DNA of 64,000 nucleotides, taken from assembly GCF_000685095.1 (NCBI RefSeq), contig NZ_BAYE01000014.1, positions 97,076-161,075 of the forward strand. The letters run 5' to 3'. The position numbers and the translations under genes were made by a program. This document shows positions 8,219 to 18,300 of the stretch, piece by piece. How positions within the stretch are numbered: position 1 is the stretch's first letter; each line of letters opens with the position of its first letter. Below the pieces are notes generated by a model. The model was not told the origin of the DNA, did no database searches, and saw only the letters and a list, made by a program, of their open reading frames with translations. The DNA comes from Paraburkholderia caledonica NBRC 102488. GTDB lineage: Bacteria; Pseudomonadota; Gammaproteobacteria; Burkholderiales; Burkholderiaceae.

Positions 8219-9112
8219 TTACGATGCAACCGGCGGTACGCGCTTCACTTTCAGACTCGCGAGTCCAATGCCCGCAATCACGCACGCAAGCGCGACGCCG
8301 TGCGCAAGCGTCGGGCGCTCGCCGAGAAACGCAATGCCGTAGATGGCCGCGGCAACCGGCAGAACGGCGCTGAATACACCCGCAAGACTGCCGGGCACAT
8401 GCCGGATGCCTTTCATCCAGAGCCAGAAGGAAAAGATGCTTGCGGACAGTCCGTACCACAGCACCAACGTCCACACGCCCGGCGGCACCGCGCGATAGTC
8501 GAAATCGACGAGCGCTGTCGCGCCCAGCGGCAGCATCAACAGCAGGCCAAACAGATGCGTGTATGCACAGATGTCGATAGGTGCGAGCGTTTGCGTGAGG
8601 CGCCGCGACAGGATGATGTAGAGCGACTCGCAACACACTGCGCTGAGCACCATCAGGTTGCCCGTGAACGAAGTCTCGCCGTGCGCGCCCGTATCGACAT
8701 GCGCGATATTGATGACCACCACGCCCGCAATGGCCAATGCAATCGACGCAAGCGCACGTCCATTGGGACGCTCCTTGAGAATGAGCCACGACAGCAGCGC
8801 GACGACGGCCGGAATGGTGCTCGTGATGACGCCCGCGGCCACCGCACTCGTGCGCTGCACGCCGTTGAGCATGAGTAGAGTAAACCCGAAGGTGCCGAAG
8901 AGCGCCTGCAGGAACAGATTGAGCCATTCGTCGCGCTTCACGTGACGCAGTTTCGCGATGCGCAGAAGCGGCCACAGCACGGCCATAGCAATCACGAAGC
9001 GCAGCAGCGCGAACAGCGGAACGGGGACGAATTCGACAATCGATTTACCGATGCCGACATTGCTGCCGACGAGCAGCATCGAACTGATAAGGAGCAGGGC
9101 GTAGCGATTCAA
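8219..9112 (-). CDS. EamA/DMT-superfamily transporter
   Basis: The 297-residue inner-membrane protein has ten hydrophobic helices arranged as two EamA repeats (about residues 5-135 and 150-285). It begins MNRYALLLISSMLLVGSNV, the usual DMT opening. Such transporters export amino acids or other small metabolites; the substrate cannot be told from sequence. It is transcribed away from acs, with about 430 bases between the two starts. Confidence 0.9.
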   Translation of the reverse strand: MNRYALLLISSMLLVGSNVGIGKSIVEFVPVPLFALLRFVIAMAVLWPLLRIAKLRHVKRDEWLNLFLQALFGTFGFTLLMLNGVQRTSAVAAGVITSTIPAVVALLSWLILKERPNGRALASIALAIAGVVVINIAHVDTGAHGETSFTGNLMVLSAVCCESLYIILSRRLTQTLAPIDICAYTHLFGLLLMLPLGATALVDFDYRAVPPGVWTLVLWYGLSASIFSFWLWMKGIRHVPGSLAGVFSAVLPVAAAIYGIAFLGERPTLAHGVALACVIAGIGLASLKVKRVPPVAS

Positions 9113-9544
9113 ACTGGAATCCGGGCAGCTAGTTCAGTTAGCATTGTATTAGGGCCCGCAACGCAGCGTAAGGGAAGCAGGCTTAACGAAGGTAACCTGC
9201 ATGGCGTGCGCGAATGGCGCAGCATGCGAGGCTCGTTGAAAGCGTCGTACGAATCGCGTTAGGGTTTGTGCGGGCAAGCCGATGCCGCTCGCGTAAGTGG
9301 CCGGTAAGTTGCACCGCTTATGGTTGAACATGAGAGCGGACGTTGTCCCGCCTGCGTTTATGTTGCGTTGCGGCATGACGCAGGCTGACGGAAACGGTCC
9401 GCGGCGCAGCGACCTCACACGGTCGGTGCGTGAGGCGGGAGACACGCGCCAGCAATCGCGTCTGATTGCGGCGTCTACATGACACGGCGCGCGAGCGGTG
9501 CGCCGGCACAGGTTTTACGTTTCATCTTCACCAAGGGGTTGTCG
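9113..9544. other. divergent intergenic region between EamA transporter and acs
   Basis: About 430 bases, with no gene I can support. It should contain both promoters. An imperfect hairpin (GCAGGCTTA ... GTAACCTGC) lies near 9178-9201. The ribosome-binding stretch AAGGGG for acs is at about 9532-9537. Confidence 0.4.
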
Positions 9545-11527
9545 ATGTCTGCGATTGAATCGGTTCTTCAGGAACGCCGTGTTTTCCCGCCCTCCGCCGA
9601 AGCAGCGGCCGGTGCCACGATCTCCGGCATGGACGCTTACCATGCGCTGACCGCCGAGGCGGAACGAGACTACGAAGGCTTCTGGGGGCGCCTCGCTCGC
9701 GAGACGCTAAGCTGGAACAAGCCCTTCACGAAGGTGCTCGACGAATCGACAGCGCCGTTCTACACGTGGTTCGAGGACGGCCAGCTGAATGCGTCGTACA
9801 ACAGCATCGACCGTCACGTGGAAGCGGGCAACGGCGAGCGCGTCGCGATCGTTTTCGAAGCCGACGACGGCACCGTCGCCAACGTTACGTATCAGGATCT
9901 GCTGCAACGTGTGTCGCGCTTTGCGAACGCGCTGAAAACGCGCGGCGTGAAGAAGGGCGACCGCGTGGTGATCTATATGCCGATGTCGATTGAAGGCATT
10001 GTCGCGATGCAGGCATGCGCGCGGATCGGTGCGACGCACTCGGTGGTGTTCGGCGGCTTCTCGTCGAAGTCGCTGAATGAGCGGCTCGTCGACGTGGGCG
10101 CGGTCGCCCTCGTCACGTCGGACGAACAGATGCGCGGCGGCAAGGCGCTGCCGTTGAAGAACATCGCCGACGAAGCGCTTGCAATGGGCGGCTGCGACGC
10201 CGTCAAGAGCGTGATCGTCTACCAGCGCACCGGCGGCAAGATTGCGTGGAACGAAAGCCGCGATCTGTGGATGCATGAAATCTCACAAGCCGAGTCGGAT
10301 CAATGCGCGCCCGAGTGGGTCGGTGCCGAGCATCCGCTTTTCATTCTCTATACATCGGGTTCGACGGGCAAGCCGAAGGGCGTTCAGCACAGCACGGGCG
10401 GCTATCTGTTGTGGGCCGCGCAGACCATGAAGTGGACCTTCGACTGGAAGTCCAGCGACGTGTTCTGGTGTACCGCCGACATCGGCTGGATCACGGGTCA
10501 CAGCTACATCACCTATGGTCCGCTCACGCTCGGCGGCACCCAGGTCGTGTTCGAAGGTGTGCCGACCTATCCGAACGCCGGCCGCTTCTGGGACATGATC
10601 GCGAAGCACAAGGTCACGCTGTTCTATACCGCGCCGACCGCGATCCGCTCGCTGATCAAGGCCGCGGAAGCCGATGCGAAAGTGCATCCCAAGAGCTACG
10701 ACCTGTCGACGCTGCGCATCATCGGTACGGTCGGCGAGCCGATCAATCCGGAAGCGTGGGTGTGGTATTACGAGAACGTCGGCGGCGGACGCTGCCCGAT
10801 TGTCGATACGTGGTGGCAAACGGAAACCGGTGGCCACATGATCACGCCGCTACCGGGCGCAACGCCGCTCGTGCCGGGCTCCTGCACGCTGCCTTTGCCG
10901 GGCATCATGGCGGCGGTCGTCGACGAAACCGGCCAGGACGTGCCGAACGGGCAGGGCGGCATTCTGGTGGTGAAGCGGCCTTGGCCTTCCATGTTGCGTA
11001 ACGTGTGGGGCGATCCCGACCGTTACAAGAAGAGCTATTTCCCCGAGGAACTCGGCGGCAAACTGTATCTCGCCGGCGACGGCGCGGTGCGCGACAAGGA
11101 CACCGGCTACTTCACGATCATGGGCCGTATCGACGATGTGCTCAATGTGTCGGGTCACCGTCTCGGCACGATGGAGATCGAATCGGCGCTGGTGTCGAAT
11201 CCGATCGTCGCGGAGGCCGCCGTGGTCGGTCGGCCAGACGCAACGACCGGCGAGGCGGTATGCGCGTTCGTCGTGTTGAAGCGCGCGCGTCCGGAAGGCG
11301 AGGAGGCGGTCAAGCTCGCCAACGAATTGCGCAACTGGGTCGGCAAGGAAATCGGTCCGATCGCGAAGCCGAAGGACATCCGCTTCGGCGAGAATTTGCC
11401 GAAGACGCGTTCAGGCAAGATCATGCGCCGTCTGTTGCGTTCGCTTGCAAAGGGCGAGGAGATCACGCAAGACGTATCGACGCTGGAGAACCCGGCGATC
11501 CTGGATCAACTTGGCGAGTCGCTTTAA
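9545..11527 (+). CDS. acs: acetyl-CoA synthetase
   Basis: The 660-residue AMP-forming acetate:CoA ligase (acetate plus ATP plus CoA to acetyl-CoA) begins MSAIESVLQERRVFPP, matching the usual length of about 650-660. Visible motifs are the acetyl-CoA synthetase N-terminal domain, YTSGSTGKPKG (P-loop), WCTADIGWITGHSY, DTWWQTETGGHMI (acetyl-pocket Trp), YLAGDGAVRD, GRIDDVLNVSGHRLGT, and the acetylatable Lys in TRSGKIMRRLLR near the C-terminus. A longer reading from 9479 adds 22 atypical residues. Downstream genes encode a symporter often linked with acetate or short-chain acids, so acetate scavenging is a reasonable joint role. Confidence 0.97.
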   Translation: MSAIESVLQERRVFPPSAEAAAGATISGMDAYHALTAEAERDYEGFWGRLARETLSWNKPFTKVLDESTAPFYTWFEDGQLNASYNSIDRHVEAGNGERVAIVFEADDGTVANVTYQDLLQRVSRFANALKTRGVKKGDRVVIYMPMSIEGIVAMQACARIGATHSVVFGGFSSKSLNERLVDVGAVALVTSDEQMRGGKALPLKNIADEALAMGGCDAVKSVIVYQRTGGKIAWNESRDLWMHEISQAESDQCAPEWVGAEHPLFILYTSGSTGKPKGVQHSTGGYLLWAAQTMKWTFDWKSSDVFWCTADIGWITGHSYITYGPLTLGGTQVVFEGVPTYPNAGRFWDMIAKHKVTLFYTAPTAIRSLIKAAEADAKVHPKSYDLSTLRIIGTVGEPINPEAWVWYYENVGGGRCPIVDTWWQTETGGHMITPLPGATPLVPGSCTLPLPGIMAAVVDETGQDVPNGQGGILVVKRPWPSMLRNVWGDPDRYKKSYFPEELGGKLYLAGDGAVRDKDTGYFTIMGRIDDVLNVSGHRLGTMEIESALVSNPIVAEAAVVGRPDATTGEAVCAFVVLKRARPEGEEAVKLANELRNWVGKEIGPIAKPKDIRFGENLPKTRSGKIMRRLLRSLAKGEEITQDVSTLENPAILDQLGESL

Positions 11528-11665
11528 AAAGCATGCGTCTGCCTGCACGTTGCGGGTGAAAAGGCAGGAGCGTATCGGACGATGCGCTCCTCGCCGAACG
11601 CCAGATTCAGCCCTCGGGCGGACAATCCCGATTGCCTGAGCGGTGCCTTTTTGATACATAGGCGC

Positions 11666-12091
11666 ATGGCCGCGCCTCACCACTCCTCTCACGCTACGCA
11701 GAACCCCGCGCCCGAACCGCCGGCGGTGTCGGCGGCGCTTGCTCGCGCACATCAGAAGTACTGGCGCTTCAATCTCGCGCTCATCGCGGCGTTGATGTCG
11801 GTGGGCTTCGCCGTATCGTTCCTGTTACCGCTCGCGGCACCCGCTCTCGCGCATCTGCGTTTTGCCGGCTTCAGATTGCCGTTTTACTTCGGCGCACAAG
11901 GCGCGATCCTGATGTATCTCGCGCTGATCGTGGTGTACATCGTGTCCATGCAGCGCGCCGACCGCCACTTGCAGCGCGCGTTCGAGGCCGACGCTCATAC
12001 AGCTGCCGACACCGGTGCCGCTTCAGGCGCAGGTGTGCCTTCAGGCCCGACCGCCGCCGATGCCGGCATGCGCGGGAACCTGATCCGATGA
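11666..12091 (+). CDS. sodium/substrate symporter small subunit (DUF4212)
   Basis: The 141-residue membrane protein has two helices (about residues 37-62 and 72-95) and the family opening AHQKYWRFNLALIAALM, typical of the DUF4212/TIGR03647 small subunit that accompanies VC_2705-type symporters. Its stop overlaps the start of the large subunit (ATGA at 12088), so the two are translationally coupled. The C-terminal 40 residues are a low-complexity Ala/Gly/Thr tail. Confidence 0.88.
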   Translation: MAAPHHSSHATQNPAPEPPAVSAALARAHQKYWRFNLALIAALMSVGFAVSFLLPLAAPALAHLRFAGFRLPFYFGAQGAILMYLALIVVYIVSMQRADRHLQRAFEADAHTAADTGAASGAGVPSGPTAADAGMRGNLIR

Positions 12092-14106
12092 AGCTGACGA
12101 ACAGGCTGGTTCGCTCATATGCGTTTTACACGCTTGGCTTCCTGCTGTTCATCTATGTGATGTGGCGCATCGAGCGCACGACCGGGCCGGGCATGTGGAT
12201 CGGCTATGTGTTCCTGTTCGTGCCGATTGCCGTGTACGCGGTGATCGGCTTGCTGTCGCGCACGTCGGATCTCGTCGAATACTACGTAGCGGGACGGCGC
12301 GTGCCGTCCGCGTTCAACGGCATGGCGACGGCGGCGGACTGGCTTTCGGCGGCTTCGTTCATCGGCCTCGCCGGTTCGATCTACGCGACCGGCTATGACG
12401 GCCTGGCCTATCTGATGGGCTGGACCGGCGGCTATTGTCTCGTCGCGTTTTTGCTCGCGCCGTACGTGCGCAAGCTCGCCCGCTACACGATTCCCGATTT
12501 CCTCGGCACGCGTTTTTCGAGCAACGCCGTGCGCAGCCTCGCGGCGTTGTCGGCGATTCTTTGTTCGTTCGTTTATCTGGTCGCGCAGATTCAGGGCGTC
12601 GGCCTGATTGCGACACGCTTCATTGGTGTCGACTTTGCCGTGGGCATTTTCTGCGGACTCGCGGGGATTCTCGTGTGTTCGTTTCTCGGCGGCATGCGCG
12701 CGGTGACGTGGACACAGGTTGCGCAATACATCATCCTGATTTCGGCGATCCTGATTCCTGTGTCGATGATCGCGCATAAGGACGGGCTCGGCTGGGTGCC
12801 GCAATTGAGTTACGGCCGTTTGATGGAGCGTATGGAGAGCCTCGAGAAGCAGGTGCGCGACGAGCCGCTCGAGCAGACCGTGCGCGACGATTATCGCCGC
12901 CGGGCCGCGCTGATGCAGCAGCGGCTCGACATGCTGCCGCATTCATTCGTCGCGCAGAAGCTGAAACTCACACAGGAGGTGGCGGATCTGCGCCGCCGCA
13001 ATGGTCCGCTGCGCGAGATCAAGGAGCGCGAGAAGGCGCTCGAGCAGTTTCCGCGCGATGCCGCCGCCGCGCAGATCGTTTGGAGCCAGCAGCGAGACGA
13101 GATGCTGATGCGTGCCGCCGCGCCACTGCCGATGCACGAGCCGTTCCCCGCGGCGAGCGACGACGACCGGCGCATGCACGAGCGCAACTTTCTTTCGCTT
13201 CTGCTGTGCCTGTCGCTCGGCACGGCGAGTTTGCCGCATATTCTGACGCGCTATAACACGACGACGTCGGTAGCGTCCGCGCGACGCTCGGTTGGCTGGA
13301 CGCTCTTTTTCGTCGCGCTGTTTTATGTGACCGTGCCGGTGCTTGCGGTACTGATCAAGTACGAGATGTTGACGAACCTCGTCGGTCATCACTTTTCCGA
13401 TCTGCCGCAATGGCTCACGCAATGGCGCAAGGTGGAGCCGAGCCTGATCACTCTCGCGGACACCAATGGCGACGGCATCGTGCGATGGAGCGAGATTCAG
13501 ATGCAGCCCGACATGGTGGTGCTTGCCGCTCCGGAGATCGCGGGATTGCCGTATGTGATGTCTGGCCTGATCGCGGCGGGCGCATTGGCCGCGGCGCTTT
13601 CGACGGCCGACGGTTTGCTGCTCACGATTGCGAACGCTTTATCGCACGACGTGTACTACCACATGGTCGACCCGGGCGCGTCGAGTCAGCGTCGCGTGAC
13701 GATTTCGAAGATTCTGCTGCTCGGAGTGGCGCTGTTTGCGTCGTATGTGGCCTCGCTCAACACGGGCAACATTCTCTTTCTGGTCGGCGCGGCATTTTCA
13801 CTGGCGGCGTCGAGCCTGTTTCCGGTGCTGGTGCTGGGTGTGTTCTGGAAGCGCACGACGCGCCTCGGCGCAGTGGCCGGCATGCTGGCGGGACTCCTCG
13901 TGTGCATCTACTACATTGTTTCGACCTATCCCTTCTTCGCGCAGATGACGGGCTTTGCGGGGCCGCGGTGGTTCGGCATCGAACCGATCAGCTCGGGCGT
14001 GTTCGGCGTGCCGGCGGGCTTTCTGGTGGCGATCGGCGTGAGCCTTTTCGACCGCAAACCGGATGCGTATACGACGGCGCTGGTGGACTATATCCGTCAT
14101 CCGTAG
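12088..14106 (+). CDS. sodium:solute symporter, VC_2705 subfamily
   Basis: The 672-residue SSS-family transporter of the inner membrane has the hallmark segments YYVAGRRVPSAFNGMATAADW, SAASFIGLAGSIYATGYDG and GTASLPHILTRYNTT. Two features stand out. A charged, coiled-coil-like insert of about 130 residues (about 245-370) lies between membrane helices. A canonical EF-hand loop (DTNGDGIVRWSE, residues 458-469) lies in an extramembrane loop. Coupled by a 4-base overlap to its small subunit and 560 bases downstream of acs; acetate or another small carboxylate is a plausible substrate by context only. Confidence 0.92.
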   Translation: MKLTNRLVRSYAFYTLGFLLFIYVMWRIERTTGPGMWIGYVFLFVPIAVYAVIGLLSRTSDLVEYYVAGRRVPSAFNGMATAADWLSAASFIGLAGSIYATGYDGLAYLMGWTGGYCLVAFLLAPYVRKLARYTIPDFLGTRFSSNAVRSLAALSAILCSFVYLVAQIQGVGLIATRFIGVDFAVGIFCGLAGILVCSFLGGMRAVTWTQVAQYIILISAILIPVSMIAHKDGLGWVPQLSYGRLMERMESLEKQVRDEPLEQTVRDDYRRRAALMQQRLDMLPHSFVAQKLKLTQEVADLRRRNGPLREIKEREKALEQFPRDAAAAQIVWSQQRDEMLMRAAAPLPMHEPFPAASDDDRRMHERNFLSLLLCLSLGTASLPHILTRYNTTTSVASARRSVGWTLFFVALFYVTVPVLAVLIKYEMLTNLVGHHFSDLPQWLTQWRKVEPSLITLADTNGDGIVRWSEIQMQPDMVVLAAPEIAGLPYVMSGLIAAGALAAALSTADGLLLTIANALSHDVYYHMVDPGASSQRRVTISKILLLGVALFASYVASLNTGNILFLVGAAFSLAASSLFPVLVLGVFWKRTTRLGAVAGMLAGLLVCIYYIVSTYPFFAQMTGFAGPRWFGIEPISSGVFGVPAGFLVAIGVSLFDRKPDAYTTALVDYIRHP

Positions 14107-14166
14107 AGCGGTTTGCGCGAGGGTGTAGCGGACGGCTCGAAGTTTGCTATAATTCGGCTCCCCGCC

Positions 14167-14257
14167 GGAGAGATGGATGAGCGGTTTAAGTCGCACGCCT
14201 GGAAAGCGTGTATAGGTTAATAGCCTATCCGGGGTTCGAATCCCCGTCTCTCCGCCA
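14167..14257 (+). tRNA. tRNA-Ser (GGA)
   Basis: The 91-base class II tRNA has acceptor stem GGAGAGA/TCTCTCC, anticodon stem CACGC/GCGTG with loop CTGGAAA (anticodon GGA), a long variable arm, T-arm CGGGGTTCGAATCCCCG, and encoded GCCA at the 3' end. A decayed integrase gene begins 76 bases downstream, making this tRNA the likely island attachment site. Confidence 0.96.
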
Positions 14258-14332
14258 GAATTTCAGTACGGCTTTGCGGCCGGTCAGAAACTGCCGCTGT
14301 ACCCTTAAAAGCCACTTGTACCCTTGGCGGAC

Positions 14333-14955
14333 CTATCGAAGCGGCATGACACGCCCCGGTTTGCGTCGATAAACTTGTTCCGTGATCTTGTTGTCCGCAT
14401 GCGCGAATAGCGCGTGCTCGAGTGTCTCCGCATCGCTTACACATTTGGCTCACATGTCGTGCTCGGTGAAGGGCTCTTTCACCTTGGTTTCCTTCAGCAC
14501 ACAGGTCATGAAATTGCGCCACATCGTGTCCCACCGCCGGCGCGGCCGGTCTACTCGCGGAAATAGCATTCGCCGCGGCGGTTGCAAAAAAGCCAAGGCG
14601 AAATAGACACTGGTCGAACCGCCTCTGCCATAGCGACGTATCCGCGCAGTTTGTCGTTCCCTAAATGAATCAGCATCTTCCCGGTCGTGTCTTCAGTCTT
14701 GCCCGGCGTGATTTGGAAGCCGTCCTCTTGCAGGTTCGACATGTTCAGGCGAAGAAGGTCGTCGCGGCGCATGCCTATCAAAAACTAGATGCGCATGTAC
14801 GCCGGCATGGCGCGCACGCGGCCAACCTTGCACCCGGAGTCGATGGCCAGGCATTCGGCGAACTCCCAATCCTGGACGAGGCGCGTTCGCGCCGGCTCCG
14901 TCGAGCCGAACTTCGCCCGCAAAAGGATGTCGTCCCAAATATCCCTAGAACACTT
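14333..14955 (-). pseudogene. decayed tyrosine-recombinase (integrase) gene
   Basis: Minus-strand frames join into one integrase. The segment WDDILLRAKFG to AYMRI ends at an in-frame TAG (14785-14787). The same frame continues FLIGMRRDDLLRLNMSNL, containing the first catalytic Arg of the R-H-R-Y family, to a stop near 14551. After a frameshift, another frame reads WRNFMTCVLKETKVKEPFTE, HDM, a TGA (14450-14452), AKCVSDAETLEHALFAHADN and VYRRKPGRVMPLR. That last part has the H-x-x-R-like and Tyr regions. The C-terminal Arg position of EHDxR is the TGA. At least two nonsense changes and one frameshift make it inactive. No N-terminal domain is seen upstream of 14955. Confidence 0.75.
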
Positions 14956-15288
14956 CTAAATAAGCAAAAGCTGACCCACGCGGTCGGATTACGAAAGTAG
15001 AAGCAATGCCGGATTGAAGCACTGAATAAATGCCGCAGCCTGAGAAAGGAGGAACCAAGGGACTGCCAACGCCCTCGAGCAAGGTTGCGCCTCCTTCGGG
15101 GTATCCAGTAATCGAGCAATACAGCCCATTGCCCCATTGCCCGAGTGGTCAGCGCCGTACTAAATGGTGGCCTCGTGAATCTAACGGTAAGGTTATGCGC
15201 CTCGAATTAACATACGCGAATCTGTGTCGTTAATCAGACATTGCATCATTTTATGACATTGTTCTCGCGGAAGTTTCGGTAATATTCG
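14956..15288. other. non-coding stretch upstream of the CdiA-like gene
   Basis: About 330 bases between the integrase remnant and the haemagglutinin promoter area. It is noticeably less GC-rich than flanking genes near its right end. It may hold remnants of the integrase N-terminus, but I could not recognise any. Confidence 0.35.
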
Positions 15289-15309
15289 ATCCGAAAATAA
15301 TATTCGGAT
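15289..15309. promoter_or_regulatory. inverted repeat just before the cdiA-like start
   Basis: A perfect 7-bp inverted repeat, ATCCGAA - AATAATA - TTCGGAT, ends 9 bases before the ATG at 15319. A related half-site (AATATTCGAT) lies immediately to its left at 15281-15290. The AT-rich centre and position suggest an operator or promoter element, but no regulator is known. Confidence 0.4.
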
Positions 15310-15318
15310 ATACAGCCC

Positions 15319-18300
15319 ATGCTACGGGGTGCTCGTAAGAGCATGCTGCGACTCGTCCAGAGAGAGGCGGCGCGGCAGGCAAATTCATTCAAGGCGGCAA
15401 GCGGCATAGCGGAGAAGACTCGACCGCTATGGATGAAATTCATCGCTTGCATCATGGCGGCGGTGACCTACTTGCTGCCTGGTGTGCTCATCCTCGATGA
15501 GGTCGCCCATGCTGCGCCGATTGTCGATCCGCGCGCCCCGATTCCGTTTCAACCGACGATCACCCAGACCACAACTGGTGTGCCGGCGGTCAATATCGCT
15601 GCGCCCAATGCCAATGGCATTAGCGTCAACAGTTACCAGTCGTTCAATGTAGATAGCAACGGACTGGTGCTGAACAACAGCCTGACGTCGGGGACACCTC
15701 TTCTTGGCGGTTCTCTTGCCGCCAACCCGAATCTCGCTGGTCGTACAGCGAGTGTGATTGTCAATCAGGTAACGACTACAGGGCCCGCATCGACCCTGCT
15801 CGGTCCGCTCGAAGTGTTTGGGAGTCCGGCGTCGGTCATTATCAGCAATCCAAATGGCGTGTCGGTTAATGGACTTTCCCTGACCAACGCGACAGGTCTC
15901 GTCCTAACCACGGGGACACCGCAATTTTTGACCGGCGTTGGCGGGACACCGACAGACTTCGCCAACGCGGGTTCCTTGGCCTACGATGTCAGGTCGGGCA
16001 ACGTTTCTATCAGCGGGCCGGCAGGCGTCAACGGACCTGGAGCAGGCATCGAGGGCACCGTTGGCAACATCGATGTAATCGCGCAGACCATCAGTCTGAA
16101 TGCGCCGTTACGCGCCGACCAACGCATCAATCTTATTGCGGGCAATCAGCTCGTAACTCCAACGACCACGGATGCGTCGGGTACGAACTATGGCACGACA
16201 TCCAATGGGGCGGCCAATACAGCGACTGCGATCGGCAACAACGCGGTAGCAATTGATGCAAGCAAGTACGGGTCGGTGACGAGCGGACAGATTTATATCG
16301 TCTCAACGGCGGCGGGGATGGGCGTGAATACGCAGGGCGCGTTGACGGCGACGGCAGGCAATCTCACCGTCACGTCGAACGGCGACATCGCAGTCAACAC
16401 CACGTACGCGCAACAGACGGCCAGTCTTACGGGTGTTGGCCAGGTGTCGATGGCCGGCGGCAATCTCGCCAATCAATACACGGTCAGCGCGGGAGGGGAC
16501 ATAGCCGCTGCGGGTGCATCCGTGCAGTCGGTGCAAGACCTCAATATGACCGCGGGCGGCGGCCTCAATGTTGCCACCGCGCAGTCCAATGGAAGTGTCG
16601 ATCTTCGGGCTGGCGCGGACATGACGGTGGGATCGGTGCAGACAGGCAACAACCTGTCGATGACGACGACCGGAAGTACAGGCAATGGCGACATAACCGT
16701 TGGAGGCGCTGTGTCCGCGCCTGGCGCAATCGCATTGAATGCCGCTCGAGATGCGACGGTGAGCGGCGCGCTTACCGGTGGCGCTACGGTGCAGGTTCTC
16801 GCGCAGCGCAGCGCGACGGTTAATGGTCGCGTAGCGTCGTCTGGCGATCTCACGCTAGTCGGGCAAACAGGCAACGTAACGACTGCAGGGGACGTGCAGA
16901 CCAACGGCAACCTGAACGCCACCGCGGGCCAGACAATGGCGCTTGGCGGCAACGTTGCGGCAAACGGCAGCACGACACTGAACGCAGGTGACGATCTCAA
17001 TGTTTCCGGCACCCTGGCGGGCAATGGCAATGGTCTATTGGGGGCGGGTGGCAATCTCACGACGAACGGTGCGGTCACCTTTGGTCAAAATGCGACGCTT
17101 GCTGCCGGTCATGACGTCAAGCTGCCAGGCGCCGTGACGGCGGGAGCGAACTTGCATGTCACCGCAGGCAATAGTCTGACCGTGGCTTCCGCCACCGCGG
17201 CAGGGGACACAACGCTGACTGCTAGCGGCGGTGCTGCAACGGTTAACGGTGCGATCGTGAGTGGCGGCAACACTGCCATATCCGCTGCAACGGACGTGGC
17301 CGTTTCAGGCAGCATTGCGGGTAACAAAGCTGGCAACCTGAGTGCTGGTCGTGATGTCTCGTCGAGCGGGACCGTGACGTTTGGGCAGGACGCGATCGTC
17401 AATGCGGGACGCAACGTGGACCTTGCCGGCGCCGTACAAACCGGCGGAAATTTCTCCGTCACCGCTGGCAACAACGCGACCGTAGGCGGCGCGGGCGTGG
17501 TGGGCAACTCGACTCTGATCGCGACGAACGGTGCCGTGACGATCGATGGTGCGCTCGCTACCGGTGGCAACACGGTGGTGACCGCTGCTACGGACGCGGT
17601 TGTCTCTGGCTCGATCACTGGTAACGGCTCGGGGACTCTGAGTGCAGGACGCAATCTGTCAGGCGGTGGCACGGCAGGCTTTGGCTCAGATGCCGCCTTG
17701 AGCGCAGGGCAGGCGATCAACCTGTCCGGAGCACTGCAAACCGGCGGCAATCTGAATGCGAGTGCGGGGACGAGCCTGACGATGGGTGCTGCAACCGCGG
17801 TGGGCAACGCCCGGCTCCAGGCGAACGGCGGCGACGCAACGATCAACGGCGCGGTCCTGAGTGGTGGAGACCTCAACGCTCAGGCGACTGGCAGTCTCAT
17901 CGTGACCGGCAGTGTGACGAGTCTTGGAAAAACGGCTCTCACGGCCCAAGGCGGAAATCTCATCGCGCAGGGCGACGTGAACTCCGCCGGCGACGCAAGC
18001 CTGGCTGCAGCTGGAAACGTCGCAGTGACAGGCACGACGCAGGTGGGCGGAGACGCGATCCTGACAGGTACAAACATCAGTACGGGCGGCACGACTACCG
18101 TTTCAGGCAGTCTTGCGGCGACCGCACAGAACAGTCTCGACCTGTCTGCGGGACAACTGAATGTCGTCAAGAACGCAACCCTCTCCGGTACCAATGTGAG
18201 AACCGGGAACGCGTTGATCGGCGGGAATTTAAGCGCGAACGCGTCGAACCAGTTGACGACGGCGGGTGCCCAGACCCTCGTCCAAGGCTTCGCCACATTA

